Positions 1-5,339 of a stretch of 5,339 nt of DNA are shown piece after piece. Source of the stretch: Chroococcidiopsidaceae cyanobacterium CP_BM_RX_35 (GTDB lineage: Bacteria; Cyanobacteriota; Cyanobacteriia; Cyanobacteriales; Chroococcidiopsidaceae); the NCBI GenBank assembly GCA_019242465.1, contig JAFAVL010000828.1:1-5339 (forward strand), written 5' to 3'. The position numbers and the translations under genes are program-made. How positions within the stretch are numbered: the stretch's first letter is position 1; each line of letters opens with the position of its first letter. The notes under the pieces were generated by a model, which saw nothing but the letters and a program-made list of their open reading frames with translations, made no database searches and had not been told where the DNA came from.

Positions 1-319
1 TAATAAATAGATCCCCGTGTTCAAAGCTAGTCCTGCCGTAAGGAGCAGAGACATGAGAAAACTACAGTAGGTCGAGAGTCAACTGAGTTCAACCTGTAAA
101 TTTTTTAGCGATTAGGCAGACCGAACGAGGAACCAAAATTGCTGCCGTTCTCTCTTCCTCCCAAATCCCACTTCTATCCTGGCTTTCATCCCTAACTTGC
201 TCTTGCCTTGTGGGGTACATCTCCTGTAGTTTACCGGATTATCACCGGAGGTATTGTCAACTTAATTCAGCCTTGACAAAACAAAAAACTCTACCCCTCA
301 ATCAAGACGATCACCCCGA
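1..319. other. Gene-poor left edge, no supported gene
   Basis: I find no open frame with recognisable protein character here. Two weak items exist. A good Shine-Dalgarno-like AAGGAG (40-45) sits seven bases before an ATG at 53, but that frame stops after five codons (TAG at 68-70). On the minus strand an ATG at 54 opens a short hydrophobic frame that runs off the left edge. A small CCGG-7nt-CCGG inverted repeat lies near 234-248. The segment may be the 3' flank of the transposase remnant, but I could not identify an IS6-type terminal inverted repeat in it, so the left end of that element is undefined. Confidence 0.5.
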
Positions 320-757
320 TCATGCAGCTGTCTTGATATCAGTCAACTCCCGCCAAGTAGCAAATCTTTGGCACATTTCTTGGCGATATTCAGTTGCAGT
401 TAGTCGATGTTGTTGAGGATGGAAATGTTGTCGGATGAACTCAAAGGAAGAGAGAAACCGCTGCGCCTGACCTGGTGACTTGAACTTGCGCATTCGCTTC
501 TCCCGCAGTCGGGTTGGCTGATGTGAGTTTGCCGCTCGATTATTTAATCCCTTGTGCTGTCGATGCTCCACCCCTGGCAGAATCTCTCTCTTCGCTGCCC
601 CGTAACTCTTGAGTTTATCCGTCACAATCACTCGTGGCGCAAAGCTCTGTTTCTTCAACAGTTTCCGAAAAAACTTTTTCGCGGCTTTCGTGTTGCGGCG
701 GCTCTGCATCAGGATGTCCAGTACATTGCCCTCAGAGTCCACTGCCCTCCAGAGATA
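320..757 (-). pseudogene. IS6-family transposase remnant, N-terminus missing, catalytic Glu lost
   Basis: This is the C-terminal part of a DDE transposase of the IS6 type. Family-typical blocks are visible in order: YLWRAVDSEGNVLD, then VTDKLKSYGAA holding the second catalytic Asp (codon 617-619), then EHRQHKGLNNRAANSHQPTR, then the RFKSPGQAQRFLS block and an ordinary C-terminus. Resemblance begins at the YLWRA block near 757, and the reading frame closes with a stop at 791-793. The helix-turn-helix region and the first Asp (normally in a DETY-like motif) are therefore absent. About 145 residues remain of the usual ~230. In relatives I recall, the third catalytic residue sits in NNRAENSH; here the codon at 530-532 reads GCA (Ala) where GAA would be expected. 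A GTG at 742 could nominally start a shorter frame. Family assignment is from remembered motifs; the inactive state is an inference from two independent lesions. Confidence 0.85.
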
Positions 758-1164
758 GGGGTGAAATGAGCAATGGAACAGAAAGTAGTGTTAAGCTTTA
801 AACCCTGCTGCATCAAGCTTCTAGCAATTTGAGAATAATCACCTTAAACTTTTATGCGGGTCAGAGACCCATTCGTGTAATTTGGGATCACGACTGGACT
901 GAAAGGTTTTCTAGGAGGGAGCTTCAGGTTGCAGTATTTTTGTTCTACTCTTGGTATGATCAGGCTATCGTAATCTAACGGCTTGGGACGACGGTTGAGG
1001 TCAAGGTCATAGATGCCAAAGCGGTTGACGTGCTTCCGTCCAGTAAGGACTGAGGGTGGGCTATGCCTTTTCAAGGGGATTATGCAAAGACCCCCAGTGT
1101 TGTAAACGAAATGAGTATAGAACAAAACAAAAAAAGGATGTTAGGAATATTCCCGTTCATCCGA
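758..1164. other. Gene-poor stretch beside the transposase remnant
   Basis: No gene is supported. On the minus strand a 93-codon open frame (844-1125) has an unusual composition, contains NRRPKPLDYDSLIIP and matches no family I know. After its TAA the same frame continues with GDYSQIARSLMQQGLKLNTT (about 784-843), which reads like a fragment of a helical domain. It overlaps the point where the transposase resemblance begins, in a different frame. It could be a remnant of another inserted gene or chance. I see no ribosome binding site for either frame. Confidence 0.4.
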
Positions 1165-1258
1165 TAAGTAGGTGGGTCAAATTAAATACAAGATGGCTTC
1201 GCCCGAAACCCTAGCACCGTCTGAAAACTGTCTTCAGCCTAATTCGCCTACCTACTTA
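1165..1258. mobile_element. Putative MITE-like inverted-repeat element with TA ends
   Basis: Arms at 1165-1184 (beginning TAAGTAGGTGGG) and 1240-1258 (ending CCTACCTACTTA) form an imperfect inverted repeat. The outer nine bases match perfectly, and about 17 of 19-20 positions match overall, with two mismatches and one bulged base. The 55-base interior holds two small nested hairpins: GGC-TTC-GCC (1195-1203) and CTGAA-7nt-TTCAG (1221-1237). Both ends finish in TA, as expected for the TA target duplication of IS630/Tc1-mariner-type elements, although TA being self-complementary makes this weak evidence. The element is about 94 bp and has no coding capacity. Alternatives are a structured RNA or a bidirectional terminator-like palindrome. 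The inverted repeat is seen directly; the transposon interpretation is inference. Confidence 0.5.
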
Positions 1259-1412
1259 CAAACCGTTCTTATAACCTTTGGCAGACGAAGTTCAGCGCTA
1301 GTATCTTAGGCTTAAGACAAGCTCAACCAAACAAAGGAAATCCAAGCATAGCCTTTTAGATGTGGGGAGATTTTGGGTGAGTAAGGTTAAACGGTAAATA
1401 AATCATGAGAAA
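1259..1412. other. Intergenic region with no supported feature
   Basis: I find no coding sequence or strong hairpin here. It lies between the inverted-repeat element and the small coding-like remnant and may hold the promoter for the downstream SRPBCC and dehydrogenase genes, but I could not assign convincing -35 and -10 boxes. Confidence 0.3.
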
Positions 1413-1517
1413 TTGATTCAGTTGATTCGGATGGGATGTGCCCATGACGATCCACCGTTTTTACAGATGGCAGACGAAGGGGCAAATCCTGAAATTGAAG
1501 CATTGCGAACTGTTTGA
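1413..1517 (+). pseudogene. Small coding-like remnant of unknown function
   Basis: The frame reads LIQLIRMGCAHDDPPF, then LQMADEGANPEIEALRTV, then TGA at 1515-1517. The composition is strikingly protein-like, with an amphipathic start and an acidic, Pro-containing segment resembling a small soluble protein's C-terminus. I do not recognise a named family. No normal start is present: the frame is closed by TAA at 1395-1397, and the only in-frame candidates are TTG at 1413 and ATG at 1431, without a clear ribosome binding site. An ATG at 1405 lies one frame off (ATG AGA AAT TGA); adding one A to the AAA run would join it to the remnant as a 37-residue protein. This may be a frameshifted small gene just upstream of the SRPBCC gene, 38 bp away, or chance. 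Confidence 0.35.
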
Positions 1518-1543
1518 TCAACAGATTCAGCCCACTCACAAAT

Positions 1544-1549
1544 GAGGAC
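1544..1549 (+). promoter_or_regulatory. Ribosome binding site of the SRPBCC gene
   Basis: GAGGAC precedes the ATG at 1556, with eight bases between GAGG and the start codon. It decides in favour of 1556 over the earlier in-frame ATG at 1514, which lacks such a site and whose extra N-terminal residues do not look like family sequence. Confidence 0.6.
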
Positions 1550-1555
1550 ATTGAG

Positions 1556-2041
1556 ATGGCTCAACCTATCAAAGTCGAAAAAACGGTAACCATTGAAAAA
1601 TCCGCAGAAGACCTTTACCGCTTCTGGCACACCTTAGAAAACTTACCACGCTTTACTAGGCATCTTAAAAGTGTGAAGGTCTATGACGATGGGTGATCGC
1701 ACTGGGTTACTAGCGCACCGATGGGCAACAGCGTTGAATGGGATGCCAGAATCACTGAAGATCGACCAAATGAAATGATTGCCTGGACTTCAGTGGAAGG
1801 GGCAGACATTGCGAACTCTGGTTCGGTTCACTTTCAACCTGCTCCTGGCGATCGGGGGACTGAGGTAAAAGTCATCACAACCTATGATGCGCCTGCTGGA
1901 GTAGTTGGAGATGCGATTGCCAAGCTGTTTGGTGAAAACCCAAAACAGCAAATTGGAGACGATCTTGCCCGCTTCAAAATGCTGATGGAGACAGGTGAAA
2001 TTGCCACTAATGAAGGTCAGACATCAGGACAACGAAGCTAG
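1556..2041 (+). pseudogene. SRPBCC-fold (cyclase/dehydrase-like) protein gene with in-frame TGA
   Basis: Read through the stop, the frame encodes about 161 residues of a START/SRPBCC hydrophobic-ligand-binding fold similar to the COG5637 group. It starts MAQPIKVEKTVTIEKSAEDL, followed by a YRFW..LENLPRFTRHL block, then SHWVTSAPMGNSVEWDARI, NEMIAWTSVEGADIANSG, a GTEVKVITTYDAP strand and a C-terminal helix with FGENPKQQIGDDLARFKMLME. Codon 47 (1694-1696) is TGA, directly before TCG. Relatives usually have a basic residue near here, so CGA to TGA is the simplest change. Frame and family resemblance are continuous on both sides with no frameshift. Restart at the ATG at 1721 is possible in principle, but no ribosome binding site precedes it. 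Ligand and role are unknown. The gene lies 144 bp upstream of the dehydrogenase on the same strand. It is either a young pseudogene or a sequence error. Confidence 0.85.
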
Positions 2042-2172
2042 GCAGGGTTCAATAAAACAAAAGACCTTGAGTGATGCAGTCACAGCCTGAAACTCTGCAT
2101 TAAATCATATTTCAATCAGCGTAATGGTTTACCGCTAACTCCATTCTCAATTCACAAAACAAACTCTGAGAA

Positions 2173-2178
2173 AGAGGA
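2173..2178 (+). promoter_or_regulatory. Ribosome binding site of the zinc dehydrogenase
   Basis: AGAGGA lies seven bases before the ATG at 2186, inside a purine-rich run (GAGAAAGAGGAAAGAA). It supports independent translation initiation of the dehydrogenase despite the damaged gene upstream. Confidence 0.65.
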
Positions 2179-2185
2179 AAGAATA

Positions 2186-3364
2186 ATGAAAGCTGTTTGT
2201 TGGCAAGATACTAAAAAGGTAGGAGTCGAAACTGTACCTGATCCCCAAATCCTGAATCCACGGGATGCCATCGTTAAGATCACCACAACTGCTATTTGTG
2301 GTTCTGACTTGCACCTGTATGACGGATTCATTCCCACCATGGAACAGGGCGACATCCTCGGTCATGAATTTATGGGAGAAGTCGTTGAATTAGGCAGTGA
2401 TGTCAATAATATCAAGATTGGCGCTCGCGTCATTGTTCCATTCCCGATCGCGTGTGGAAACTGTTTCTTTTGCAAACAAAAGCTTACCTCACTGTGCGAT
2501 AACTCCAACCCCAATGCCTGGATGGCGGAAGCCATCATGGGCTATTCTCCTTCAGGGCTGTTTGGCTACTCCCACATGTTGGGAGGTTATGCTGGCGGTC
2601 AAGCAGAATATGCTCGCGTCCCCTTTGCTGACACTAACTTGTTTAAGCTCCCGGAGGGGTTGGCCGACGAACAAGTCGTATTTCTCACCGATATCTTCCC
2701 GACAGGATATATGGCGGCGGAGAACTGCGATATCAAACCCGGTCATGTTGTTGCTATTTGGGGCTGTGGACCTGTTGCCCAATTCGCCATTCGTAGTGCA
2801 TTTTTACTAGGTGCTGAACGGGTCATCGCGATTGACTGTGTTTCTGAACGTCTCCAGATGGCGAAAGACGGTGGAGCAGAAGTGCTCAATTTTGAAGAGA
2901 TTGATGTTGGGGAAGCTCTCAAAGAGATGACAGGTGGAAGGGGTCCAGATGCTGTGATGGATGCCGTAGGAATGGAATCGCACGGCATGGGACTTGAGGG
3001 ATTGTATGACAAAGCGAAACAAGCAGTGCGCTTAGAAACAGATCGCCCCCATGCTTTACGGCAAGCGATCGTCGCCTGTCGTAAAGGAGGCACAGTGTCT
3101 GTTCCTGGCGTATTTGGTGGGTTTGTAGACAAAATGCCGATGGGTGCTTTTATGAACAAAGCTTTGACCATGAAAACGGGACAAACCCACGTTCATAGGT
3201 ATTTGAATACGTTACTGGCTCACATCCAAAACGGCGATATCGACCCTTCATTCGTGATTACCCATCGTCTACCGCTAGAGCAAGCCCCGCATGGTTACGA
3301 GATCTTTAAGCACAAAAAGGATAACTGCATCAAGGTCGTACTCAAGCCAGGCCAGAGTGCCTGA
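2186..3364 (+). CDS. Zinc-dependent alcohol dehydrogenase, formaldehyde-dehydrogenase-like
   Basis: This is a full-length (392 aa) cytosolic medium-chain dehydrogenase that should oxidise an alcohol or aldehyde with a nicotinamide cofactor; the substrate is not deducible. The GroES-like N-terminal half carries catalytic-zinc residues Cys38 (ICGSD) and His60-Glu61 (GHE). The structural-zinc cysteines are Cys90, Cys93, Cys96 and Cys104. Asp169 (FLTDIFPTG) matches the Asp zinc ligand of glutathione-independent formaldehyde dehydrogenases. The Rossmann segment [11 protein letters not shown] (191-201) has Ala198 where the third Gly of GxGxxG often stands. Asp217 (VIAID) at the end of the second strand favours NAD over NADP. 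Long loops at about 105-137 and 262-292 are typical of the formaldehyde-dehydrogenase-like branch. The start is fixed by a good ribosome binding site and the canonical MKAVCW opening. It ends 18 bp from the convergent exporter stub, with no terminator visible between them. Confidence 0.95.
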   Translation: MKAVCWQDTKKVGVETVPDPQILNPRDAIVKITTTAICGSDLHLYDGFIPTMEQGDILGHEFMGEVVELGSDVNNIKIGARVIVPFPIACGNCFFCKQKLTSLCDNSNPNAWMAEAIMGYSPSGLFGYSHMLGGYAGGQAEYARVPFADTNLFKLPEGLADEQVVFLTDIFPTGYMAAENCDIKPGHVVAIWGCGPVAQFAIRSAFLLGAERVIAIDCVSERLQMAKDGGAEVLNFEEIDVGEALKEMTGGRGPDAVMDAVGMESHGMGLEGLYDKAKQAVRLETDRPHALRQAIVACRKGGTVSVPGVFGGFVDKMPMGAFMNKALTMKTGQTHVHRYLNTLLAHIQNGDIDPSFVITHRLPLEQAPHGYEIFKHKKDNCIKVVLKPGQSA

Positions 3365-3382
3365 AATCCCAGTGAGGCAACC

Positions 3383-3763
3383 TTAGAATTGCTGATGATT
3401 CAGCCAGTCCAGAGTCATTGGTAGTTCAATCGCTCCTATCTGAGCAAGTTGGAGGATTGCTGGACTGCCTACCAGAAAGTGATCGCGCAGATACGTATAG
3501 CCTGCGAGCAATGGTGCATAGATCACCAGCACAGCGATGAAAACGATGACGGTTTGCCAGAAGCGTGGCTCATCCTGGGCTGAGAGGGCTGAAATCAGTA
3601 CCCCTCGCTTGTTGTTGAGTACGACACTTAATCCCGTATACGCTAGCAGACACAGCACGACTCCCAGCAGTAATCCTCTAGCTTGCCATTTCTCATCCCC
3701 TGACCAATAGGACTTAGCGATCGTCCAAAATTGCTGGAGTACATTGAAGTTCAATCGCTCCAT
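3383..3763 (-). pseudogene. N-terminal stub of a YddA/SbmA-type ABC exporter
   Basis: The first ~94 residues match the opening of cyanobacterial fused permease/ATPase exporters of the COG4178 (YddA/SbmA/BacA-like) group: MERLNFNVLQQFW, SYWSGDEKWQARG, a first membrane span (about 28-49), LNNKRGVLISALSAQDEPRF, a second span (about 70-91) and YAPLLAGYTYLRD. In intact relatives this continues with a WRRWLT..FLDRYF-like segment, further spans and an ATPase domain, giving well over 500 residues. Here it changes after Asp94 (near 3481) to an unrelated tail (HFLVGSPAILQLAQIGAIEL...) and stops at 126 residues. No ATPase motifs occur elsewhere in the window. I prefer the start at 3763 because family resemblance begins there; the frame is open back to an ATG at 3865, and neither start has a strong ribosome binding site. 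It is probably a deletion or rearrangement remnant. Confidence 0.8.
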
Positions 3764-3873
3764 TTGCTTTAAGTTTGCTAGAGATAAAGAGCTGGGGAAG
3801 TTGGAGAAGTGATTTGTATCGGAGTTCTCAGATGGCGGTACGCATAACCGGGAATCGCTATGCAACTCTAAAA

Positions 3874-3889
3874 TGTGTTCTCAGGCACA
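3874..3889. promoter_or_regulatory. Possible CRP-like operator dyad
   Basis: TGTG-8nt-CACA has the half-site spacing of CRP-family sites (TGTGA-N6-TCACA), preceded by AAAA. The inner positions deviate: TGTGT on one side and GCACA on the other. It lies about 165 bp upstream of the ATG at 4055 and about 110 bp upstream of the exporter start. Cyanobacteria do possess CRP-family regulators, but a dyad this short can arise by chance. Confidence 0.2.
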
Positions 3890-4037
3890 CAATCGCGCTT
3901 TGGCCTCTCTATGATTGCAGGAAATTGAAGGGTTTTGGAACAGCAAGCTCACACAATCTAGCTGGCGGCAAGGGAGAAGCAAGCCAGGGTAAACCAGCGT
4001 GGAGCAGACGGAATCGAGATTCAAACAGCCGACGTTT

Positions 4038-4045
4038 AGAGGAGA
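4038..4045 (+). promoter_or_regulatory. Ribosome binding site of the royal-jelly-family gene
   Basis: AGAGGAGA is a strong Shine-Dalgarno match. GGAG (4041-4044) stands ten bases before the ATG at 4055, slightly long but acceptable, and it fixes the start. Confidence 0.65.
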
Positions 4046-4054
4046 CATAGAAAA

Positions 4055-5167
4055 ATGGTTAGTCAGTTGCAGAAGTTACCCACCGATGAGTCGTTAGGCA
4101 CATTGGAGACAGTTGCTCACTTTGACGGCGCAATGCTAACCGGTGTGACAGTGTCACATCAGGGGCGCATCTTCGTCAATTTTCCGAAGTGGGGTGATGA
4201 GGTCGCATTCACAGTGGCGGAAATTCGGGAAGGTCGTCCTGTGGCTTACCCTGACGAGGCAATCAATCGTACAGACCCAAATGATCTCGCTGGGACGCTG
4301 GTTTCTGTGCAAAGTGTGGTTGTCGATCCGGCCGATCGCCTATGGATTCTCGACACGGGCAGTCCGATGTTCCAGCCGACGCAGTATGGTGGACCGAAGC
4401 TCGTCTGTGTGGATTTGACGAGCGATCGCGTTATCAAAACAATCCTCTTTCCCCAAGATGTTGCCCTGCCTACCACTTACCTGAACGATGTCCGCTTCGA
4501 CCTGCGGCGCGGTACCGAAGGCATGGCATTTATTACGGATTCGTCTGACCAAGGGGCAAACGGAATTATTGTAGTAGATTTGGCATCAGGCGAGAGCTGG
4601 CGCAAGCTGCACGATCATCCATCTACAAAGGCTGAGGCGCTATCAAGTTTCCGCCCAATCGTCGAGGGTCGTCCATTGTTGGAACGTCAGCCAGATGGAA
4701 AGACCAAGCCTGTCCAAATGGGGTCAGACGGGATTGCCATTAGTGCAGACGGGTCACGCCTGTACTACTGCCCGCTTGCTAGCCGACGGCTCTACAGCGT
4801 TGCCATTGATGCACTCGTGGAGCGCTCAATTGACGATAGCGCTGTTGCTGCAACCGTAATTGATGAGGGAGACAAGGGCGGTGGTGCAGATGGACTCGAA
4901 ACAGACGCGGCAGGGTATATTTACTCGACGAACTACGAGCATAATGCGATTCTGCGTCGCCGTTCTGGTGGGGAGTGGGAAACGGTAGTACACGACCCCC
5001 GCCTTCTGTGGCCCGATACGATGTCCGTTGCGGCAGATGGATACCTCTACGTCACAGCAAATCAGTTGCATCGTCAGGCGAAATACCAAAAGGGAAAAGA
5101 CTTGCGCCAAAAGCCGTACACGCTCTTTCGCGTTCGCATCGACGCTCAACCTGTTCTACTGCGGTGA
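4055..5167 (+). CDS. Major royal jelly protein/yellow-family beta-propeller protein
   Basis: This intact 370-residue protein belongs to the MRJP/yellow family (Pfam MRJP), a six-bladed beta-propeller related to SMP-30/gluconolactonase-like proteins. Successive blade motifs are visible: GRIFVNFPKWGD (37-48), VVVDPADRLWILDTGSP (88-104), TYLNDVRFD (141-149), AFITDSS (158-164), GIIVVDLASGESWRKL (170-185), GSDGIAISADGSRLYYCPL (223-241), ADGLETDAAGYIYSTN (278-293) and WPDTMSVAADGYLYVTANQL (319-338). Insect yellow proteins are linked to melanin chemistry; the bacterial role is essentially unknown, so I assign no reaction. Unlike many relatives it shows no signal peptide: the N-terminus MVSQLQKLPTDE is polar, suggesting a cytosolic protein. 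The gene looks GC-richer than its neighbours and contains the HIP1 octamer at 4422-4429. It appears monocistronic, as no other gene follows in the window. Confidence 0.92.
   Translation: MVSQLQKLPTDESLGTLETVAHFDGAMLTGVTVSHQGRIFVNFPKWGDEVAFTVAEIREGRPVAYPDEAINRTDPNDLAGTLVSVQSVVVDPADRLWILDTGSPMFQPTQYGGPKLVCVDLTSDRVIKTILFPQDVALPTTYLNDVRFDLRRGTEGMAFITDSSDQGANGIIVVDLASGESWRKLHDHPSTKAEALSSFRPIVEGRPLLERQPDGKTKPVQMGSDGIAISADGSRLYYCPLASRRLYSVAIDALVERSIDDSAVAATVIDEGDKGGGADGLETDAAGYIYSTNYEHNAILRRRSGGEWETVVHDPRLLWPDTMSVAADGYLYVTANQLHRQAKYQKGKDLRQKPYTLFRVRIDAQPVLLR
4144..4158. repeat. Perfect 7+1+7 inverted repeat inside the royal-jelly-family gene
   Basis: TGTGACA-G-TGTCACA is a perfect dyad about 90 bp into the coding sequence (codons for TGVTVSH). 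It resembles a regulator operator, but the spacing between TGTGA and TCACA is five bases rather than the six of CRP sites. It may simply be a coincidence of codon choice. Confidence 0.45.
4422..4429. repeat. HIP1 octamer GCGATCGC
   Basis: This is an exact copy of the highly iterated palindrome that is over-represented in many cyanobacterial genomes. Near-copies occur at about 2444, 3063, 3716 and 4331. Together they support a cyanobacterial origin. Confidence 0.85.
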
Positions 5168-5339
5168 GGCTCGAAAACGCAAGGGTTGCACAACAAGCAC
5201 AAGAGGCAATGGACATGAACCAATCGCTCAACTGGTTGCGGGTTTTCACAAAAAGTGCTCCTCAATATTGACCAACAAAATTCAATGGAGCATTCAGCGA
5301 GGCAACAAGCTCCGTTTTGAGCTGATTCTTTGAGCTTTT
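5168..5339 (+). other. Downstream tail of the royal-jelly-family gene
   Basis: No gene is supported. Frames open here are continuations of alternative frames of the upstream gene. A loose inverted repeat (GCTCC near 5257 with GGAGC near 5287) is present but too weak to name. Confidence 0.35.
5307..5339 (+). terminator. Weak candidate intrinsic terminator
   Basis: AAGCTC (5307-5312) can pair with GAGCTT (5332-5337), and the window ends in a short T run (TTTT, 5336-5339). An alternative tighter hairpin pairs AGCTC (5308-5312) with GAGCT (5319-5323) around a six-base loop. The stems are short and the T run is cut by the window edge, so this is tentative. It lies about 140 bp after the stop of the royal-jelly-family gene. 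Confidence 0.22.

Larger units (their letters stand above)
3764..4054. other. Divergent intergenic region upstream of the royal-jelly-family gene
   Basis: This ~290-bp region separates the minus-strand exporter stub from the plus-strand gene at 4055. It should contain both promoters, but I cannot assign reliable boxes. It holds one CRP-like dyad (3874-3889). A plus-strand open frame spans most of it, but its composition is not protein-like and it has no ribosome binding site, so I do not call it a gene. Confidence 0.4.

Noticed and set aside
1..54. Minus-strand hydrophobic frame starting at ATG 54 and running off the left edge (MSLLLTAGLALNTGIYLL).
   Set aside because: Only 18 residues are visible, there is no ribosome binding site, and the signal could be chance; more upstream sequence would be needed.
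950..1015. Possible tRNA, because the minus-strand peptide resembles spurious peptides often translated from antisense tRNA genes.
   Set aside because: No cloverleaf could be built: there is no T-arm motif and no matching acceptor stem at the right spacing.
844..1125. A 93-codon minus-strand open frame as a gene.
   Set aside because: Its composition is atypical, there is no ribosome binding site and no family is recognised; kept only as an observation.
1279..1479. A 12-bp direct repeat TGGCAGACGAAG at 1279-1290 and 1468-1479.
   Set aside because: Only two short copies with unrelated flanks; the second is inside the small coding-like remnant, so it is probably coincidence.
2147..2365. Two minus-strand open frames overlapping the start of the dehydrogenase.
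   Set aside because: They are antisense shadows of a well-supported gene, with no protein-like motifs.
2743..3171. A 142-codon minus-strand open frame inside the dehydrogenase.
   Set aside because: It lies fully antisense to conserved dehydrogenase sequence and has Ser/Pro/Ala-rich shadow composition.
3775..4050. A plus-strand frame of 91 codons in the divergent intergenic region.
   Set aside because: No ribosome binding site, no family resemblance, and it overlaps the 5' side of the exporter stub on the opposite strand.
4826..5149. A 107-codon minus-strand frame inside the royal-jelly-family gene.
   Set aside because: It is antisense to conserved propeller motifs and lacks any independent support.
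4975..5333. Plus-strand frames overlapping the end of the royal-jelly-family gene and the tail.
   Set aside because: They are out-of-frame readings of conserved coding sequence extended by chance into the intergenic tail.
1..5339. CRISPR array, toxin-antitoxin pair or multi-gene defence system.
   Set aside because: No spaced direct repeats, no paired small genes and no nuclease, helicase or NTPase signatures were found.

Overview
This window is most likely chromosomal DNA of a cyanobacterium. A perfect GCGATCGC (HIP1) octamer lies at 4422-4429, and several near-copies (AGCGATCG, CCGATCGC, GGCGATCG) are scattered through the genes. The protein flavours also fit: an SRPBCC/Zn-dehydrogenase pair, a YddA/SbmA-type exporter and an IS6-type transposase. 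I do not name a genus. The base composition is mixed, with an AT-leaning left third and a visibly GC-richer gene at the right.

Layout. Positions 1-319 carry no convincing gene. Positions 320-757 (minus) are a decayed IS6-family transposase: the N-terminal half is missing and the catalytic Glu codon has become Ala. Positions 758-1400 are gene-poor and include a compact imperfect inverted-repeat element (1165-1258) that looks like a small non-autonomous transposable element with TA ends. A short coding-like remnant follows at about 1413-1517. Next comes an SRPBCC-fold gene (1556-2041) interrupted by one in-frame TGA, then an intact zinc-dependent, formaldehyde-dehydrogenase-like dehydrogenase (2186-3364), both on the plus strand. 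Convergent to the dehydrogenase is the N-terminal stub of an ABC exporter (3383-3763, minus) whose family resemblance stops abruptly after about 94 residues. After a ~290-bp divergent intergenic region comes an intact major royal jelly protein/yellow-family gene (4055-5167, plus). The tail holds only a weak terminator candidate.

How it fits together. Only two genes look fully functional: the dehydrogenase and the royal-jelly-family beta-propeller protein. The SRPBCC gene is probably the upstream partner of the dehydrogenase (same strand, 144-bp gap), but as written it would give a 46-residue stub. Three genes damaged in different ways (point mutation, truncation, loss of the 3' part), together with insertion-element debris, suggest a region undergoing decay and rearrangement. 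I see no CRISPR array, tRNA, rRNA or defence system, and nothing that amounts to an obvious new multi-gene system.
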